From NCBI GenBank assembly GCA_023053545.1, contig JAKZAN010000004.1, positions 6,510,001-6,574,000 of the forward strand: a stretch of 64,000 bases of DNA, written 5' to 3'. The position numbers and the translations under genes are program-made. Each line of letters opens with the position of its first letter. Position 1 is the stretch's first letter. Origin of the DNA: Lepidurus packardi (lineage: Eukaryota > Arthropoda > Branchiopoda > Notostraca > Triopsidae). The notes below the pieces were generated by a model. That model saw nothing but the letters and a program-made list of their open reading frames with translations. It was not told where the DNA came from and made no database searches. This document shows, piece by piece, positions 1-10,770 of this stretch.

Positions 1-14
1 ACTCATCTGATGTA

Positions 15-610
15 CAGTAGATGTCTATTGTGATCACTGGTTATTAGAATCAGACGCTTTATGGAATCAAATTTTATGATAGATTCAAAGGAGTGATTCA
101 AAACAGCAAAATTCATAGCATTTTAATCGGTTATTAGAATCACACTATCGGATACTAGAATCAAGTTTAAGAGAATTTTCACGTGTACTGTAACGAAACT
201 ACACTAGTGATAGGTACATGGACTTATGCATATTGACGAATGGCATTACTTTTACGTCGCTTTGAACAATCCTGTCATTTCCAGCCTACCACTACGCTTA
301 GGGAGAAATCCCTTTTAAACTCCTCAGTCAATTCAATGAGCAGGTTTTTCAATTGAATTATCAGTCCCTTTAATTGAATGGGAAAATGAGAAGGAATATC
401 GTGATGAGTGAATCTAGAAAAAAGAAACGTGTGAAAAAGTGTCGAAAAGTAGACTATGCCTTGTTTCTTTGGTTTACACAAGCCAGTTGATTTCAAGCGC
501 CGAATAATCGTAACATTCTATTGCATATTTCCTGTGCGGTTATTAGAATCTCCCCTTGGTATAATCACTACTCACTTGACAAATTTGATCCTTATAAGCG
601 GCATCTAGTG
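15..610 (+). mobile_element. Decayed Tigger/pogo-type DNA transposon, copy 1
   Basis: A 596-base element flanked by TA on both sides (13-14 and 611-612). The left end reads CAGTAGATG and the right end, reversed, reads CACTAGATGC, so it has imperfect terminal inverted repeats. Almost the whole element matches, in reverse orientation, the element at 22995-23805, with a roughly 215-base internal deletion here. Around 446-478 it keeps a short piece reading KVDYALFLWFTQAS and then a stop. This resembles the (L/V)DxALxxWF motif of the CENP-B type helix-turn-helix in Tigger/pogo transposases. No catalytic DDE domain remains, so it is a non-autonomous relic. TA target duplication and CA-G termini fit the Tc1/mariner/pogo superfamily. 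The family name is inferred from motifs, not from a database match. Confidence 0.7.
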
Positions 611-1003
611 TAGGTTTCAATGTTTTGTTTCTCGTTTTAAACTAATTTTTCTATGGGTTTTTATTTATAGGTATCACCTGGAAAACGGATCCTTGGACTA
701 TCATGGCAACGATGTTGTACCTAGTTTACATTTGACGAAAAAACAGTAGTTCTCTTTTTGTGTTTACAACCCAAAAGAAAAAAAAGAAGCAGCCAAAAAA
801 ACTGCTTCATTCCCTTCATTTGAAGGATTCCAATCACTTACAAGAAGCAAAAAGCAAGTAAGAAAAGAAGAAAAATTTCAGAGTGTGTGGATCGGATGGT
901 GTTAACTAAGCTGAGGTGAAGTTGTCGACAGCAACTTTTGGTGAAAACTTCCTTCACCAAACCCCCCCAGCGGATGTGTGACATGCCTATCCCGCCCTAC
1001 TAA
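611..1003 (+). promoter_or_regulatory. Upstream region / probable 5' UTR of Sprouty
   Basis: AT-rich sequence between the transposon relic and the Sprouty start codon. A possible splice acceptor (polypyrimidine then TTTATAG) lies near 670 and could begin the exon that carries the coding sequence, but no upstream exon or TATA box can be identified with confidence. A C7 run lies at about 962-968, just before the coding region. Confidence 0.3.
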
Positions 1004-2704
1004 ATGGCCCAGCATGGGCAAACTCAGTCTGGCCCAAGTCCGTCCCGCCTCCTCACGACGACGACGACCACCACCACCACGTCCCTTACCGAGATCGCCG
1101 CCACCGCTACCGGCGTCGGCAGTCATGGCAGTAATTGCAATAGCAGAACGCTACTCCTTACGGCCGCCAATGCGGCCAATGCAGCAGGAGCCACAGACTC
1201 GGGAACGGGCTTGGGACCGGCACCCCCTCCACGACCTCCGACCTCTTCAACGAGAGTCACCGGACGAGGAATACCCGCCAACCACCATTTCAACCTTACC
1301 GCGCCACGCATCCCGGCAAGGCCTCCCGGCCAAGCCCGTGCCACCCACCCCAACCCCTTACTACTGCCTCTTCCCCCACGCGCTTCGGTCCGCTTATCGT
1401 CCGAGTCGAGCTTACCCGTGGTGGCCACCAGTGACTTCGTCAGCAGCGGCAGCCCTTCCTCCGCTTGCCAGCGACAGTCACCTTTGCCGCGTGCCCAGTC
1501 GACTCCGCTTACTTTCCCTTCCCGGTCCCCGTCGACGGTCCCGGGTAGTAGTAGTAGCAGCGCCGCCTCCACCCTCCACCATCTGCACCTCCATAGCCAC
1601 ATCCTCCACACGCACACGGCGGCCCCGCCCGCTCAAGTCACCGAGCTTATATCGTTGACGCAACCTCGACCCGATGGCGAGCGCGCGCGGAATGAGTACA
1701 TCGACACGCCGCTTAAAGGCGGCTTAAACAGTGGCGGCGGAGGTCCGGTCGCCCATAAGCCCGCCACCGTTTCGGTGGATCGGAGCCGACTTGCTAGTCA
1801 TTCGTTGCATGCCCATACCCACGTCCACGTGAGTGGTGCGCCCCACGCCCATCTGGCGCTCGTATCGACTTCCACCACCGGTAGTAACAATAATAACAGT
1901 AGTACTAGTAGCGGCCTAACGACCCCCGCGCTCAACCACCCCAAGCGCCTGGCGACCGCGTCCCCGGCCCTCAAACGGTCGCTCAGTACGCGACGATCAG
2001 GCGGCCAAAAACACAACGCGACGTTACCGTCGCCAGTGACGCAGCAGCCGGGTTCGCTCACGTTCACCAAGGACGCGGCCGCGTTGCATTCGGACGCAGC
2101 ACACCACGCGGCCGCCTCAGCCGCCCTAGTGACCTGTACGCATTCCGAGTGCTCCGGAGTGACGACGACCACGCCCGGACGGGACTCGATCATCTGTCCC
2201 GTCTGCGGACGATGTCGGTGTGAGGCTTGTCGGACTCCCAAACCTCTTCCTTCTCGGTGGTTGTGCAACGACAAATGTCTTTGTTCCGCGGAAGCCTGTC
2301 TGGATTACATTTCGTGTCTCTGTTGCGTCAAGGGCCTCTTTTACCACTGCTCATCCACCGATGACGGAGGCTCTTGCGCGGATCGCCCCTGTTCCTGCGG
2401 ACCCTACAAATATTGGACGCGGTGGGCGTGTTTAGCCTCGTTGAGTATTGTGCTCCCGTGCCTGGCCTGCTACTGGCCCTTGAAAGGCTGCGCCCGACTC
2501 ACGGAAATGTGCTACCAACGGTGTACGCAACACGGCTGTCGATGCGAAGAAGCCGCCAGTAGCGCCAATACGACCACACTCACTCCCACGACGGCTGCAT
2601 CAGCCACTGCAGGGCGCCACTGTAGTAACCCGGGCCTCAGCAGTAGTCGGATACCGAGTTCGCTGCCCGGACCTTCGGACAAACGACTTTTAGACAATGA
2701 ATGA
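1004..2704 (+). CDS. spry: Sprouty: feedback inhibitor of receptor tyrosine kinase signalling
   Basis: One uninterrupted 566-residue reading frame. An in-frame TAA at 1001 directly precedes the ATG, so this is the first possible start in the frame, in good context (TAAATGG). The Sprouty tyrosine motif is present as NEYIDTP near residue 230; in the family this tyrosine is phosphorylated and docks signalling partners. The C-terminal third is the cysteine-rich Sprouty (SPR) domain, from about residue 392 to 518, with ICPVCGRCRCEAC, DKCLCSAEACLDYISCLCC, VKGLFYHCS, RPCSCGP and ...PCLACYWPLKGC in the family order. Sprouty proteins sit at the membrane and dampen Ras/MAPK signalling downstream of FGF and EGF receptors. 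The N-terminal half is low complexity: a Thr run near residue 18, Ser and Ala runs, and two His-rich patches (HLHLHSHILHTH, HAHTHVHV). Base composition is far more GC- and CpG-rich than the flanks. A single coding exon is common in this family. Confidence 0.95.
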   Translation: MAQHGQTQSGPSPSRLLTTTTTTTTTSLTEIAATATGVGSHGSNCNSRTLLLTAANAANAAGATDSGTGLGPAPPPRPPTSSTRVTGRGIPANHHFNLTAPRIPARPPGQARATHPNPLLLPLPPRASVRLSSESSLPVVATSDFVSSGSPSSACQRQSPLPRAQSTPLTFPSRSPSTVPGSSSSSAASTLHHLHLHSHILHTHTAAPPAQVTELISLTQPRPDGERARNEYIDTPLKGGLNSGGGGPVAHKPATVSVDRSRLASHSLHAHTHVHVSGAPHAHLALVSTSTTGSNNNNSSTSSGLTTPALNHPKRLATASPALKRSLSTRRSGGQKHNATLPSPVTQQPGSLTFTKDAAALHSDAAHHAAASAALVTCTHSECSGVTTTTPGRDSIICPVCGRCRCEACRTPKPLPSRWLCNDKCLCSAEACLDYISCLCCVKGLFYHCSSTDDGGSCADRPCSCGPYKYWTRWACLASLSIVLPCLACYWPLKGCARLTEMCYQRCTQHGCRCEEAASSANTTTLTPTTAASATAGRHCSNPGLSSSRIPSSLPGPSDKRLLDNE

Positions 2705-5700
2705 AAAGTTTCTTAGAAGTAAATGAAACAAAACAATGAAATTAAATGAAAAGGAAATCTTGAAGCGTGAAAAACGGGAAAATTTAGGGGGGAAAAGGAA
2801 AAAATGTGGCTAAAATGGAAAGAAGGAAGCAACAATCCACCAAAAACACTTCTCCAGCCAAGTGCAATTGTGACTTTTTTGGGAGACAAAAAAGTGATTC
2901 GACCCGGATTTTCGTTTTTTTTTTTTTTTTGGGTGGAGAATAACGAAAGGTTGCGTGGATATTCAGAAGAACTTCACACCGTATTTGCGGGGAGGGGGAA
3001 GTAATTTTGCCTTTTTTTCCCCGCCCCCTTGCAGTCAAGCACAAGGCGTTTTGAGGGGAAATAGCCATCAGGAGAAAGAGACTCGAAAAAAAACAACAAC
3101 AAGTATTTTGCTGTCGTCCAAAAACTCTGGAGACTCTGGAAACTCTGGAGAAAAGTGGTACGAGGACAGTTGCGAAAACGAAAACTTGATGGAAGCCAAT
3201 GTCACCAAAGAAAAGACAACCACCAACAACCTTCATTCATGCACGGTAGGGAGAGAGAGTGGCAGACAGTAGACGTTTATGCAGTTTTTTTACTCAAAAT
3301 TCAGAGAAAAACTGTATTTTTTTTGCGCACACAAGATTTATGGGCATTGGACGGAAATGCGCAATTGTCCAAGAAAAAGCTATGGCTTAAAGAGTCATCC
3401 AAAGTTTTTTTGAAAACGGAACAGTTTTTTTTCGGTTCGGTTCGCTTAAAATCGTTCCACATTTTCTTTTCTTTTTCTGCGACCTTAGGGGAAGCAGCAG
3501 ACACCGCAAACTAAATTCATTAATTCATTAAATAATTAAAGCCAGTGGGAGTTTTCATATCCTGAGTACAAAATGAGACGTGTAAAGAAAAAGCCAAAAA
3601 TATACTATTTTTTGACAGTAATAGGAGACAGAAGAGTCCCAAATGCAGGCAAGCAAAACTCGGCACCTGTTGAACGCGCTTTTTTGTTCCGTTTTCCTTT
3701 TTATTTAACCCTTTTTCTGTTTTATTTTTTATTTTTCGAAGAATGTCGACCTTTTTTGCAAGATTTTTCGTGACCAAAAAGATCTTGTCGCAAATTAATA
3801 GAAAAAACGCACACATGTGATTTTTGCTTGCCTGTTTAAAAAAAGATAAACGGGCCAGAAAGTTATAACCCTCTGAGATACAAGTTGGGATATGGGGTTT
3901 AATATTCAGGGACATTGAAATGTTTATTTCTGTCTTTTTAAGTATGCATGGTGTCAAATTTAAAGTTAAAAAATGGGAAAGTGGGATAAATAGGAAAGAA
4001 TTTAAAAAGGCCAGAAAAAGGTGGAATGTTAGGTCACTGCGGATTTGAGCCTCTGTTTCTAGTCTCTAATTAAAGTGGCCGACATTTTCAGAGAACAAAA
4101 GGTTAGCTATACAGCAAAAAATTTGCCTAAATTTGCTTTTTCGTTCTTTGTGTTATTATTCTTTCAACTTTTCGATCAGGAATTTTTTCGGGGTCATTGA
4201 AAGAGTTCACAAACGTAAAATCCTTTTTTTTTATTAATGAAATTTATTTAATTTAAAAGCCAGGGCCCAAAGATTTAGAAAAAATCCTATAATTACGAAG
4301 ACGTTTCTTAGAATTTCGAAGGGGAATGAAAGCTCATGGCAGGCTTTTTTAGTAAAAAAAAAGTACCATTTTCCGACGCGCACACACATTTCAAGTAAAA
4401 ACCCTTGGCCCGTACTTCTTTGTTTCCGATAACTTGACAAAGAAAAAGTGCAACAATTTATATAAGTTGGCATTTTGTATGCATGGATGAGACCTGATTT
4501 AGTAAAAAAGCTCGACTTGTTAGCGAAAATACTGATAAGAGTTTGAAGAAAAAAGTGAGAAAAGTTATGAATGCCGTATGTTGCGCCTGCGTAAGAAAGC
4601 AGTCGTTGCGAATGAAAACGAAACGGACAGCTGAACAGAAAACATTGTATATTTTCCCTGTGTATCTATAATTGTAAATACCAAGCCTAAATATAATTGT
4701 CCCCAAATTAAAAATAATTTAATTCGCTTTTTAATTCGTTTTTTATATTAAAAAAATAGATCTTTGCCTTACTCTAACAGAGAATTGCCAAAAAAAAAAG
4801 AAAAGAAAAAGGATTTGTAGGTACCACCCCTCTCCTCCAGGAAGCGTGAGCTTAAATATTTTAGATTTTTCCAGGCTTGGCCCCACCAAAACCCCAAAGC
4901 TGCATTTTTGTCCTCATGTCTCGTTTTACATAGCAAAGAGGAAACGGGAGGCAGTTAGGGGTTTTTCTTTTGAAGCGACATTTTGTGCGGAGAAAAAGAA
5001 GACGAGGCGAAGCGAAGGAAGAGAGCGAGTCGAGAGTCTCTAACGTAAATGAAAGGCAGATGAATGACCCACAAGAAACTGGAAACTTGTGGAGGTCTTC
5101 CTTCTCCTGTAAAACTTTTTAACGACCAACGACAGCGACCTTCCTGTATTATATAGAGTGAGAGACGAGCAAAGAGGGAAAGAGGGGCCCGCCTTTTTGC
5201 ATCCCTTTCTTCCAGTCAATTATTCCTTCAACCTTCCTTGCCACCTATTTATCCGTCTTTAACCTCCCTTACCTGTCAATCAAACTAAAGGTTCGCTCAT
5301 GGTATACATGACAACCCTTCCCCCCCCCCCTTCTTTTTCTCAATATCCCAAGATTTCATCAGTCTTGTTCCTCTTCCTTCCCTCCCTCTCTTTTCACTTC
5401 GATTTTCATGCATTTTGAATTTTCTTAATTTAACTTTACGCGTTCTTGATTTTCTCCCGTTTTCATTTTTAGAAAGAAATAGAACATAATTGTATAATGG
5501 AAAGAACATTTTCTTTTACAAGTTCGTATTAAAAGAGCGTTAGAATAGGGAAATCACTATCGGCGAGAATCTCTGCCGTTGCAGGGGTTATATTTAGTTT
5601 AATTCTCTCACGCCACCCTGCGGGCAGGTTTGAGGCATGGGAGCTTTTCATGAGGTTGTGAGTCCTTTTACCCTCTCATCCCCCGCCTGGCCCCTCCGGA

Positions 5701-6072
5701 TGACATATGGTTCCCGTAGTAAATGGGAAGGCTAGGGCACACTTCCGGTGGTTTTAAAAAGTCCCTCTTACAACCCTACAACCGGATGTGAACCACTTGG
5801 GGATCGAGATTTTCTATCGTCTGTTCATCTTGGTTCTTAAAACCAAAGCCAATCTTTTCTGATTTACCGTTTTTAGTCGACCTCTTTCATGATCGCAAAC
5901 GCCATACCCTACGCTCTTTTGGCTGATTGATCCGTTTTTAATCCAGCTCCCCGATTTTAATTTTGAAACGGTTCTTAAAAACATGCTAAAATTCAAATCA
6001 AATGTAGGGAAAGAAGTTTAAAAGGAAATTTGAAAAATCTTGGACATTTCCCCTTCATTTGAGTATTTGATC

Positions 6073-6200
6073 GGATTCCAGTGGCTGCACCGGGGCAATA
6101 TTTTTGGCACTCAGTGCATGTCTACAGTGTGTAAGCACCTACATGTTTGACACACCGAGAGTCAAAAGTATTGCCCCGGTGCAGCCAGTGGAACGCGGTA
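6073..6200 (-). mobile_element. Palindromic MITE, copy 1
   Basis: A roughly 128-base element whose two ends are near-perfect inverted repeats of about 30 bases: GGCTGCACCGGGGCAATA at the left and its reverse complement at the right. The core reads, on the minus strand, TGTGTCAAACATGTA followed by a TTACACAC-like stretch. This is the same core as the copies at 6208 and 16272 on the plus strand, so this copy is inverted. There is no coding capacity. It lies 7 bases from copy 2. Confidence 0.75.
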
Positions 6201-6207
6201 CTATAGC

Positions 6208-6332
6208 GTATTCAACTGACTGCACTGGTGCAACATTTTTTGCACTCTGTTTGTCAAACATGTATGTCTATACTGTGTACACACCCAGTACCAAAAATAT
6301 TGCACCAGTGCAGCCAATGGAACGCGGTATTA
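6208..6332 (+). mobile_element. Palindromic MITE, copy 2
   Basis: Second member of the family, with terminal inverted repeats reading CTGCACTGGTGCAACATTTT at the left and the complement of GCTGCACTGGTGCAATATTT at the right. The core contains TTTGTCAAACATGTATGT. It sits head to head with copy 1, and the sequence GGAACGCGGTA follows both copies, suggesting the true element extends a few bases beyond the inverted repeat core. Confidence 0.75.
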
Positions 6333-7930
6333 GTGTTCGTTTAAAACGTAGGAGAATGGGGCTTAAAACGAATTCTTTAAGAACGTTTTACGCCTTTTTT
6401 TAGCATTTTTTGTATGCTTGAGGAGTCAAGACAGAAGTAAAAAAAATTTATGGTTTAGTTGGAAGAGAACTGGGATGAAATGAGTGTTGGGTTGGAGGTG
6501 GGTGAACTGGGAGTATGGGTTATTTTTAATCGAGGCAAATACAGCATTGAGAGAGAGAGCGAAGAAAAGAGAAGAGCGAGAGAGAAGCGTTCGTTCTGGG
6601 TTTTCACCATGACCAGCATTGAAAAACAAGCCAGTGAACTTGTTAAGAGCAGGAGGGGAGGCGAAAAAACCAAGGCAGGGCCAATGCCAAAAAGCTCTCC
6701 TTAACGGAAAAAGCATCCCGTCGCCCGTCGTCGCCAGCATGAATGGAGAGCACTGTGCATCCAAACACACACACAGTGTATACGCACACATCTATATGCA
6801 ACATGTGGCCGGTTTTCCAAAAACTTAGCCGACCCGAATTCCCCCAACGCGTTGCTTGTTAAAAAGGAAAAAAGGGCCAAGCGAGAAAACGACACACCCT
6901 TACGCCCCCGAGAGAAAAAAACAACATCGTCTTTGACAAGATTGGATATCCAAGTTTGTGGTAATTATCTTGCCTTTGACTCTCCTTTCACGCATTAAAA
7001 ATGTAACTTTATTAATCTCCCTCCATTTTTTAAATATTTTTTCTCTTAGAAAAATATCGAAAAAATTATCAAAGAGGCCGAACACATTCACCAGATGGAT
7101 ACCAGTTGTGAGAAGGGGGGTATATGCGCGAAAGTTGAGTAGCGGATGTGTAGTTAATCTTTTGAAATCAGGTTGTGCTGCAAAAGAAGAGGGGGCTTCC
7201 ATCCCTCGAAAATTCAACTGAAAAAGGAGTGAGTATACAGTATAGTGCCACTACCTCGGGAAAGGAAGTCATTCTTCCCTTTTTACCCGCTTTTACCTTT
7301 CAACTGTGTAAGAAGGCGACCCAACCCCCTTCCTCTTTCTTCTAATGCTTGCTTTTCAAGTACACGCATCCGGCCGTGTACTGCGATGTACGGTACGTGC
7401 ACAAACCTCCCAAAGCGTGGGAAAAAAAAAACTAATTTTATTCTAAATTCATTTCTTTAACCTATAGGTCTTTTAAAGATTTAGAAATTTCGGGGTTTGG
7501 AAACTGCCAAAAAGTGGGATTTTTTGGAAAAATTTGGCATGCAAATTAGTGCAAAAATTTATCAAATTTATTTTTAGAGAGGCCAAATTTTCTCAAATGC
7601 ATGTGACGAGGCCATTCATGGTTTTAAGTCGTCTTGTCCTGTTTTTCTTTCACTTTTAACCTACTTTTCTCACTTGTAAGCGTTTTTAAGCATTTCTCAT
7701 GCCAACACCCCCTAGCTTGTTCTCGTGTCACACATGTATCCATCGTCCTCAGAAATGTCCCCCCAATTCTTTTTTTTTCTTGTTTTTTTTTTTTCACGGG
7801 TTCTGGATTGGGTTTTAGTCTTCTTACTCGTCCCCGTTTGAAATACTGGGGTATCTTGTTTACGTATGCTACTCAATGCCTTTTTGGCAGTTTTTTTTAT
7901 ATTTTTACTTGGCTGGATCTTTTTAATTTT

Positions 7931-8810
7931 AAAAACAAAGTATTGCCGAACAAAGGAAAAAAAGAGTCCACAAAACTGGACAAGCCAAGACTGCGCCACG
8001 TGGATGCCATCCAAGGTATAATCGTCGGTCCCCGAGTGAAATAGTCTTGTTTTTATAACTCAGTGTCTTTTCCATTTTGTCCTCTTCTTTTTTTACTTTT
8101 CGCACAGATTCCGAGTCGAAAAAAGGACCCCAACAGCATTCCTTCACTGGCTTCACAGCAAAGTTGCTCCACCTCTCCCCAGTTGGAAAACGAATTCATA
8201 TCTTCAACATGACTTCAACAAGGTACAAATTTACCAAGGTATGCTAATGGATCCGTACATTAAAAAATAGATAATCCCAACAGTTACATTCCCATAACAA
8301 TTCAAGAATGTCCTTGTCTTACTGAAAGAATTTTTTTCCCCAAATTAAATTGAAAAAAGGGATCCATTACGTTAATGAAAGGGATGTTTAACATTTTGTT
8401 ACAATTACATATGATACCATAAACCCTATTTATCAGTTATATTAATTAGATTCATTAAAGGCTTTTACAATTAATATATAATTAATATATTTTTTTTTAC
8501 AAATTTAAATGGGGAAAAGGATCCATTACTTGAATGAACTTTACTTTTAATGAAGTTTAATGTTTTTATTAAAATTACATGCTATAATAAACCCAATTTA
8601 TTAATTATGCTCATTAAGGGCATTTAGAATAAACATAATTAAAGAAAAAAATTTGTTTACAACTTGTAGATGTTTGGAATGGAACTGTAGGATCGTCCTT
8701 GCAAAAGGAACTCAAGACTGGATTCGATTTCAAGGCCGGTACAAAGTCCCAACCAAACGAGGGAAGGAAGGTATATCAGCATCAAGTTTGCTACAGCAGC
8801 GAAGGAAATG
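7931..8810 (+). CDS. Candidate multi-exon gene fragment, unrecognised
   Basis: Three open segments can be joined in matching phase with canonical splice sites. Segment 1 runs to 8015 and ends ...LRHVDAIQ at CAAG|GTATAA. Segment 2 is 8108-8222 (acceptor CGCACAG, donor AAG|GTACAA), reading DSESKKGPQQHSFTGFTAKL and ending NMTSTR. Segment 3 is 8670-8810 (acceptor ACTTGTAG, donor ATG|GTAAGG), containing CLEWNCRIVLAKGTQDWIRF then GRYKVPTKRGKE. These segments are richer in GC and in varied codons than the AT-rich DNA around them. I do not recognise the protein. The start is not identified, and continuing past the last donor finds only a short frame. A second donor in segment 2 (AAG|GTATGC) would lead to a stop in segment 3. 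It could be chance or a lineage-specific gene. Confidence 0.3.
8340..8662. repeat. Diverged tandem duplication, about 160-base unit
   Basis: Two adjacent units, about 8340-8500 and 8502-8662, share the order: AAATT.AAAT, then AAAGGGATCCATTAC or AAAAGGATCCATTAC, then GAATGAA-like sequence, AAAATTACAT or ACAATTACAT, then ATAAACCC.ATTTAT, then AATTA...TCATTAA. The units are clearly related but diverged. They lie in the putative second intron of the candidate gene at 7.9-8.8 kb. Confidence 0.6.
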
Positions 8811-9984
8811 GTAAGGTTGACTTGCTTCATTCAGTCGTTCATTCATGAGGTTCCTAAAAGTCTCGAATGGGTTACAAGAAAAGAAATGGTTCTCTCTCTC
8901 TCTCCCTTGGGTCTCATGGGAAACTTATACCACCAAGAGAGAAAGTTTCTGAGGAAGAGGGGGGATGGAGGTTGCGGTGGGAGGGTATTCGAACGAATGC
9001 ATATATCAAAACTTGATTTATCCTATACGAGTTATTAGAACTTTCAGGGGAAGGAGCAGACACCTGCAAAGGAGCTTTTGAGTGCTTTTCGTTGATGCCT
9101 ATCTATTTTCCGAGCAAAAAAAAGCAAAAAAGTCGTTCTCTTCCAAAGCCCTCCTTTGAAACTGTTACCAAACATTGTTGCTTTTTCGTTTCCCTTCGTT
9201 CTGCTCCTGTTAGCGGCTACGAAGAAAACTTGGTAATCCTTAAAAGCCACCGGAATGGGAAACTTGTCTCTTTTGGGGGGGAAAAACGACAGGAAATTGG
9301 TCTCCTTTTAGTTTTCTAGCGGGGTTTTTCGCGCTCTACTACCCAAGTTGTACCTTTTTGCTCCCAAGATTCAAAAATTTTCCATTTGATTTAATCCCCC
9401 CACAAATATTTGTCTTGGTTTCTCGGTTCGTTGCGGTTATGTTGTGAGCCTGTTTCCTTTTTCACTCCTGTTCTCCTGTTTTTCTCAATGAGGCTTTCGG
9501 AATTCATTCATAGTCACGGTCCGGGAGCAATTAGCAAGTTCCGTAACGCGATTGCGTATGCATGCAGGACGGGTTACGAATGCAAGCCTGTTAGTAGTGC
9601 TTCAGACTACAAACATAGACACACACACGCATACCCACATCCCACACGCAGAGTTCAGAGAGCCCCCGTATGAGCTCTATGCTTAGCAGAGACCTAATAG
9701 CTTCATGCCTCATGTTATGCAAATCTGCCTATGGACTAGAAAATAGACGGCCTTCCAACTATAAAAAAGTCATTCAGAAATTTTCTCAGCTGCCCCCTTT
9801 TCCGACAGAATATAAAATCAGAAATAAACAGCAAAACATAAAAGGGTAATAAAATGACCTTAAATTAAAAAACACGTAAAAAAGTTTATAATAACCTTAA
9901 ATAAATGGTATTTAAGATTACATTTATATAGTATAAAATTAATAAAATCGTTGTTTTTTTTTATAAATTATGAAATGAAAAATA

Positions 9985-10770
9985 ATTTTAACTTGACTTC
10001 TTAACACTTTAATTTATACAAAAAAACGTAATTTGGAGGTAATCCAGCAAACGGCGTTAACGATTTAGTAATTGAAGCGAACGTTCAGATATGCGATAAC
10101 TAAAATACAAGACTTTTTACCATGTCATCCAACCCTCAATTACTGTATTACAGGATAAGTACATTGTTTCGGACAATTAAGGCTCTTGTATACCTTAGCT
10201 TATTGACGCGAAACAGTCACAGATCTTACTGATGTTTGTTATTCTTTAGTGCATAGTGCATAACCAAAGGACATAGGACAGTAGCTAGTGCGTAACCAAA
10301 GGACATATTTTTGGGCAACATACTTCTCATATTTGCAAACTTCATTTGCATATTGCTAATGTATTGCTCGTTCACAGAAATGTGCGTTGGTTGTGCACTA
10401 CCTGTTAGTCTGCTCAAGATTACTTTCAAAGAATTTTGTCATAATATGTATTGGTTTTAACGAAAAGTTGTTCCGAAATTTCCCATGCTAACCGCTTATG
10501 CCCAGCTAAGGTACACGGGAGCCTTAACACTTCAATTTGGAATTTTGGAATACTGGGAAAAACGTAACTTGGAGGCTTTTCAGTTGGAAACTTTTGGAAA
10601 TTTCAAAATTACACAAAAAATTTGTAAACAGTTCTAACGATTTAGTAAATTAAAGTGAACGTTTACAGATGTGTTGCTATTACAAGACTTTTTACCATGT
10701 CATATCCAACACTAAATTACTATACTACAGCACGTATAGCTTGTTTTGGACAATTGTCGACTTGACTGAC
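9985..10770. repeat. Diverged direct duplication (two roughly 200-base copies)
   Basis: Copy A (about 9985-10180) and copy B (about 10522-10765) share the order TTAACACTT.AATTT, AAAAACGTAA.TTGGAGG, TAACGATTTAGTAA, GAACGTT.AGAT, ACAAGACTTTTTACCATGTC, TCCAAC, AATTACT.TA and a final GGACAATT. Copy B has an extra 40-50 bases in the middle. Between them lies a 22-base tandem repeat at 10254-10275 and 10286-10307 (TAACCAAAGGACATA core). Confidence 0.65.

Larger units (their letters stand above)
2705..7930. other. Gene-poor AT-rich interval 3' of Sprouty
   Basis: The first part is presumably the Sprouty 3' UTR; several AATTAAA-like signals occur between 2738 and 3540 but none is decisive. The rest is AT-rich with many T and A homopolymers, a short tandem at 3123-3150 (ACTCTGGAG-like units), a GC-richer patch at 5560-5770 and GAGA tracts at 6546-6590. 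Open frames here are short and biased by the T-rich composition. Two MITE copies at 6073-6332 are listed separately. Confidence 0.5.

Noticed and set aside
275-496. 73-codon reverse frame at the window start, with a partial counterpart at 23.5 kb
   Set aside because: It is antisense to the Tigger/pogo relic; the similarity between the two copies is explained by DNA homology of the transposon.
978-2274. Long overlapping open frames on both strands across the Sprouty exon (e.g. 978-1658 forward, 1123-1617 and 1798-2274 reverse)
   Set aside because: The exon is very GC-rich, so stops are rare in every frame; only the Sprouty frame has conserved domains.
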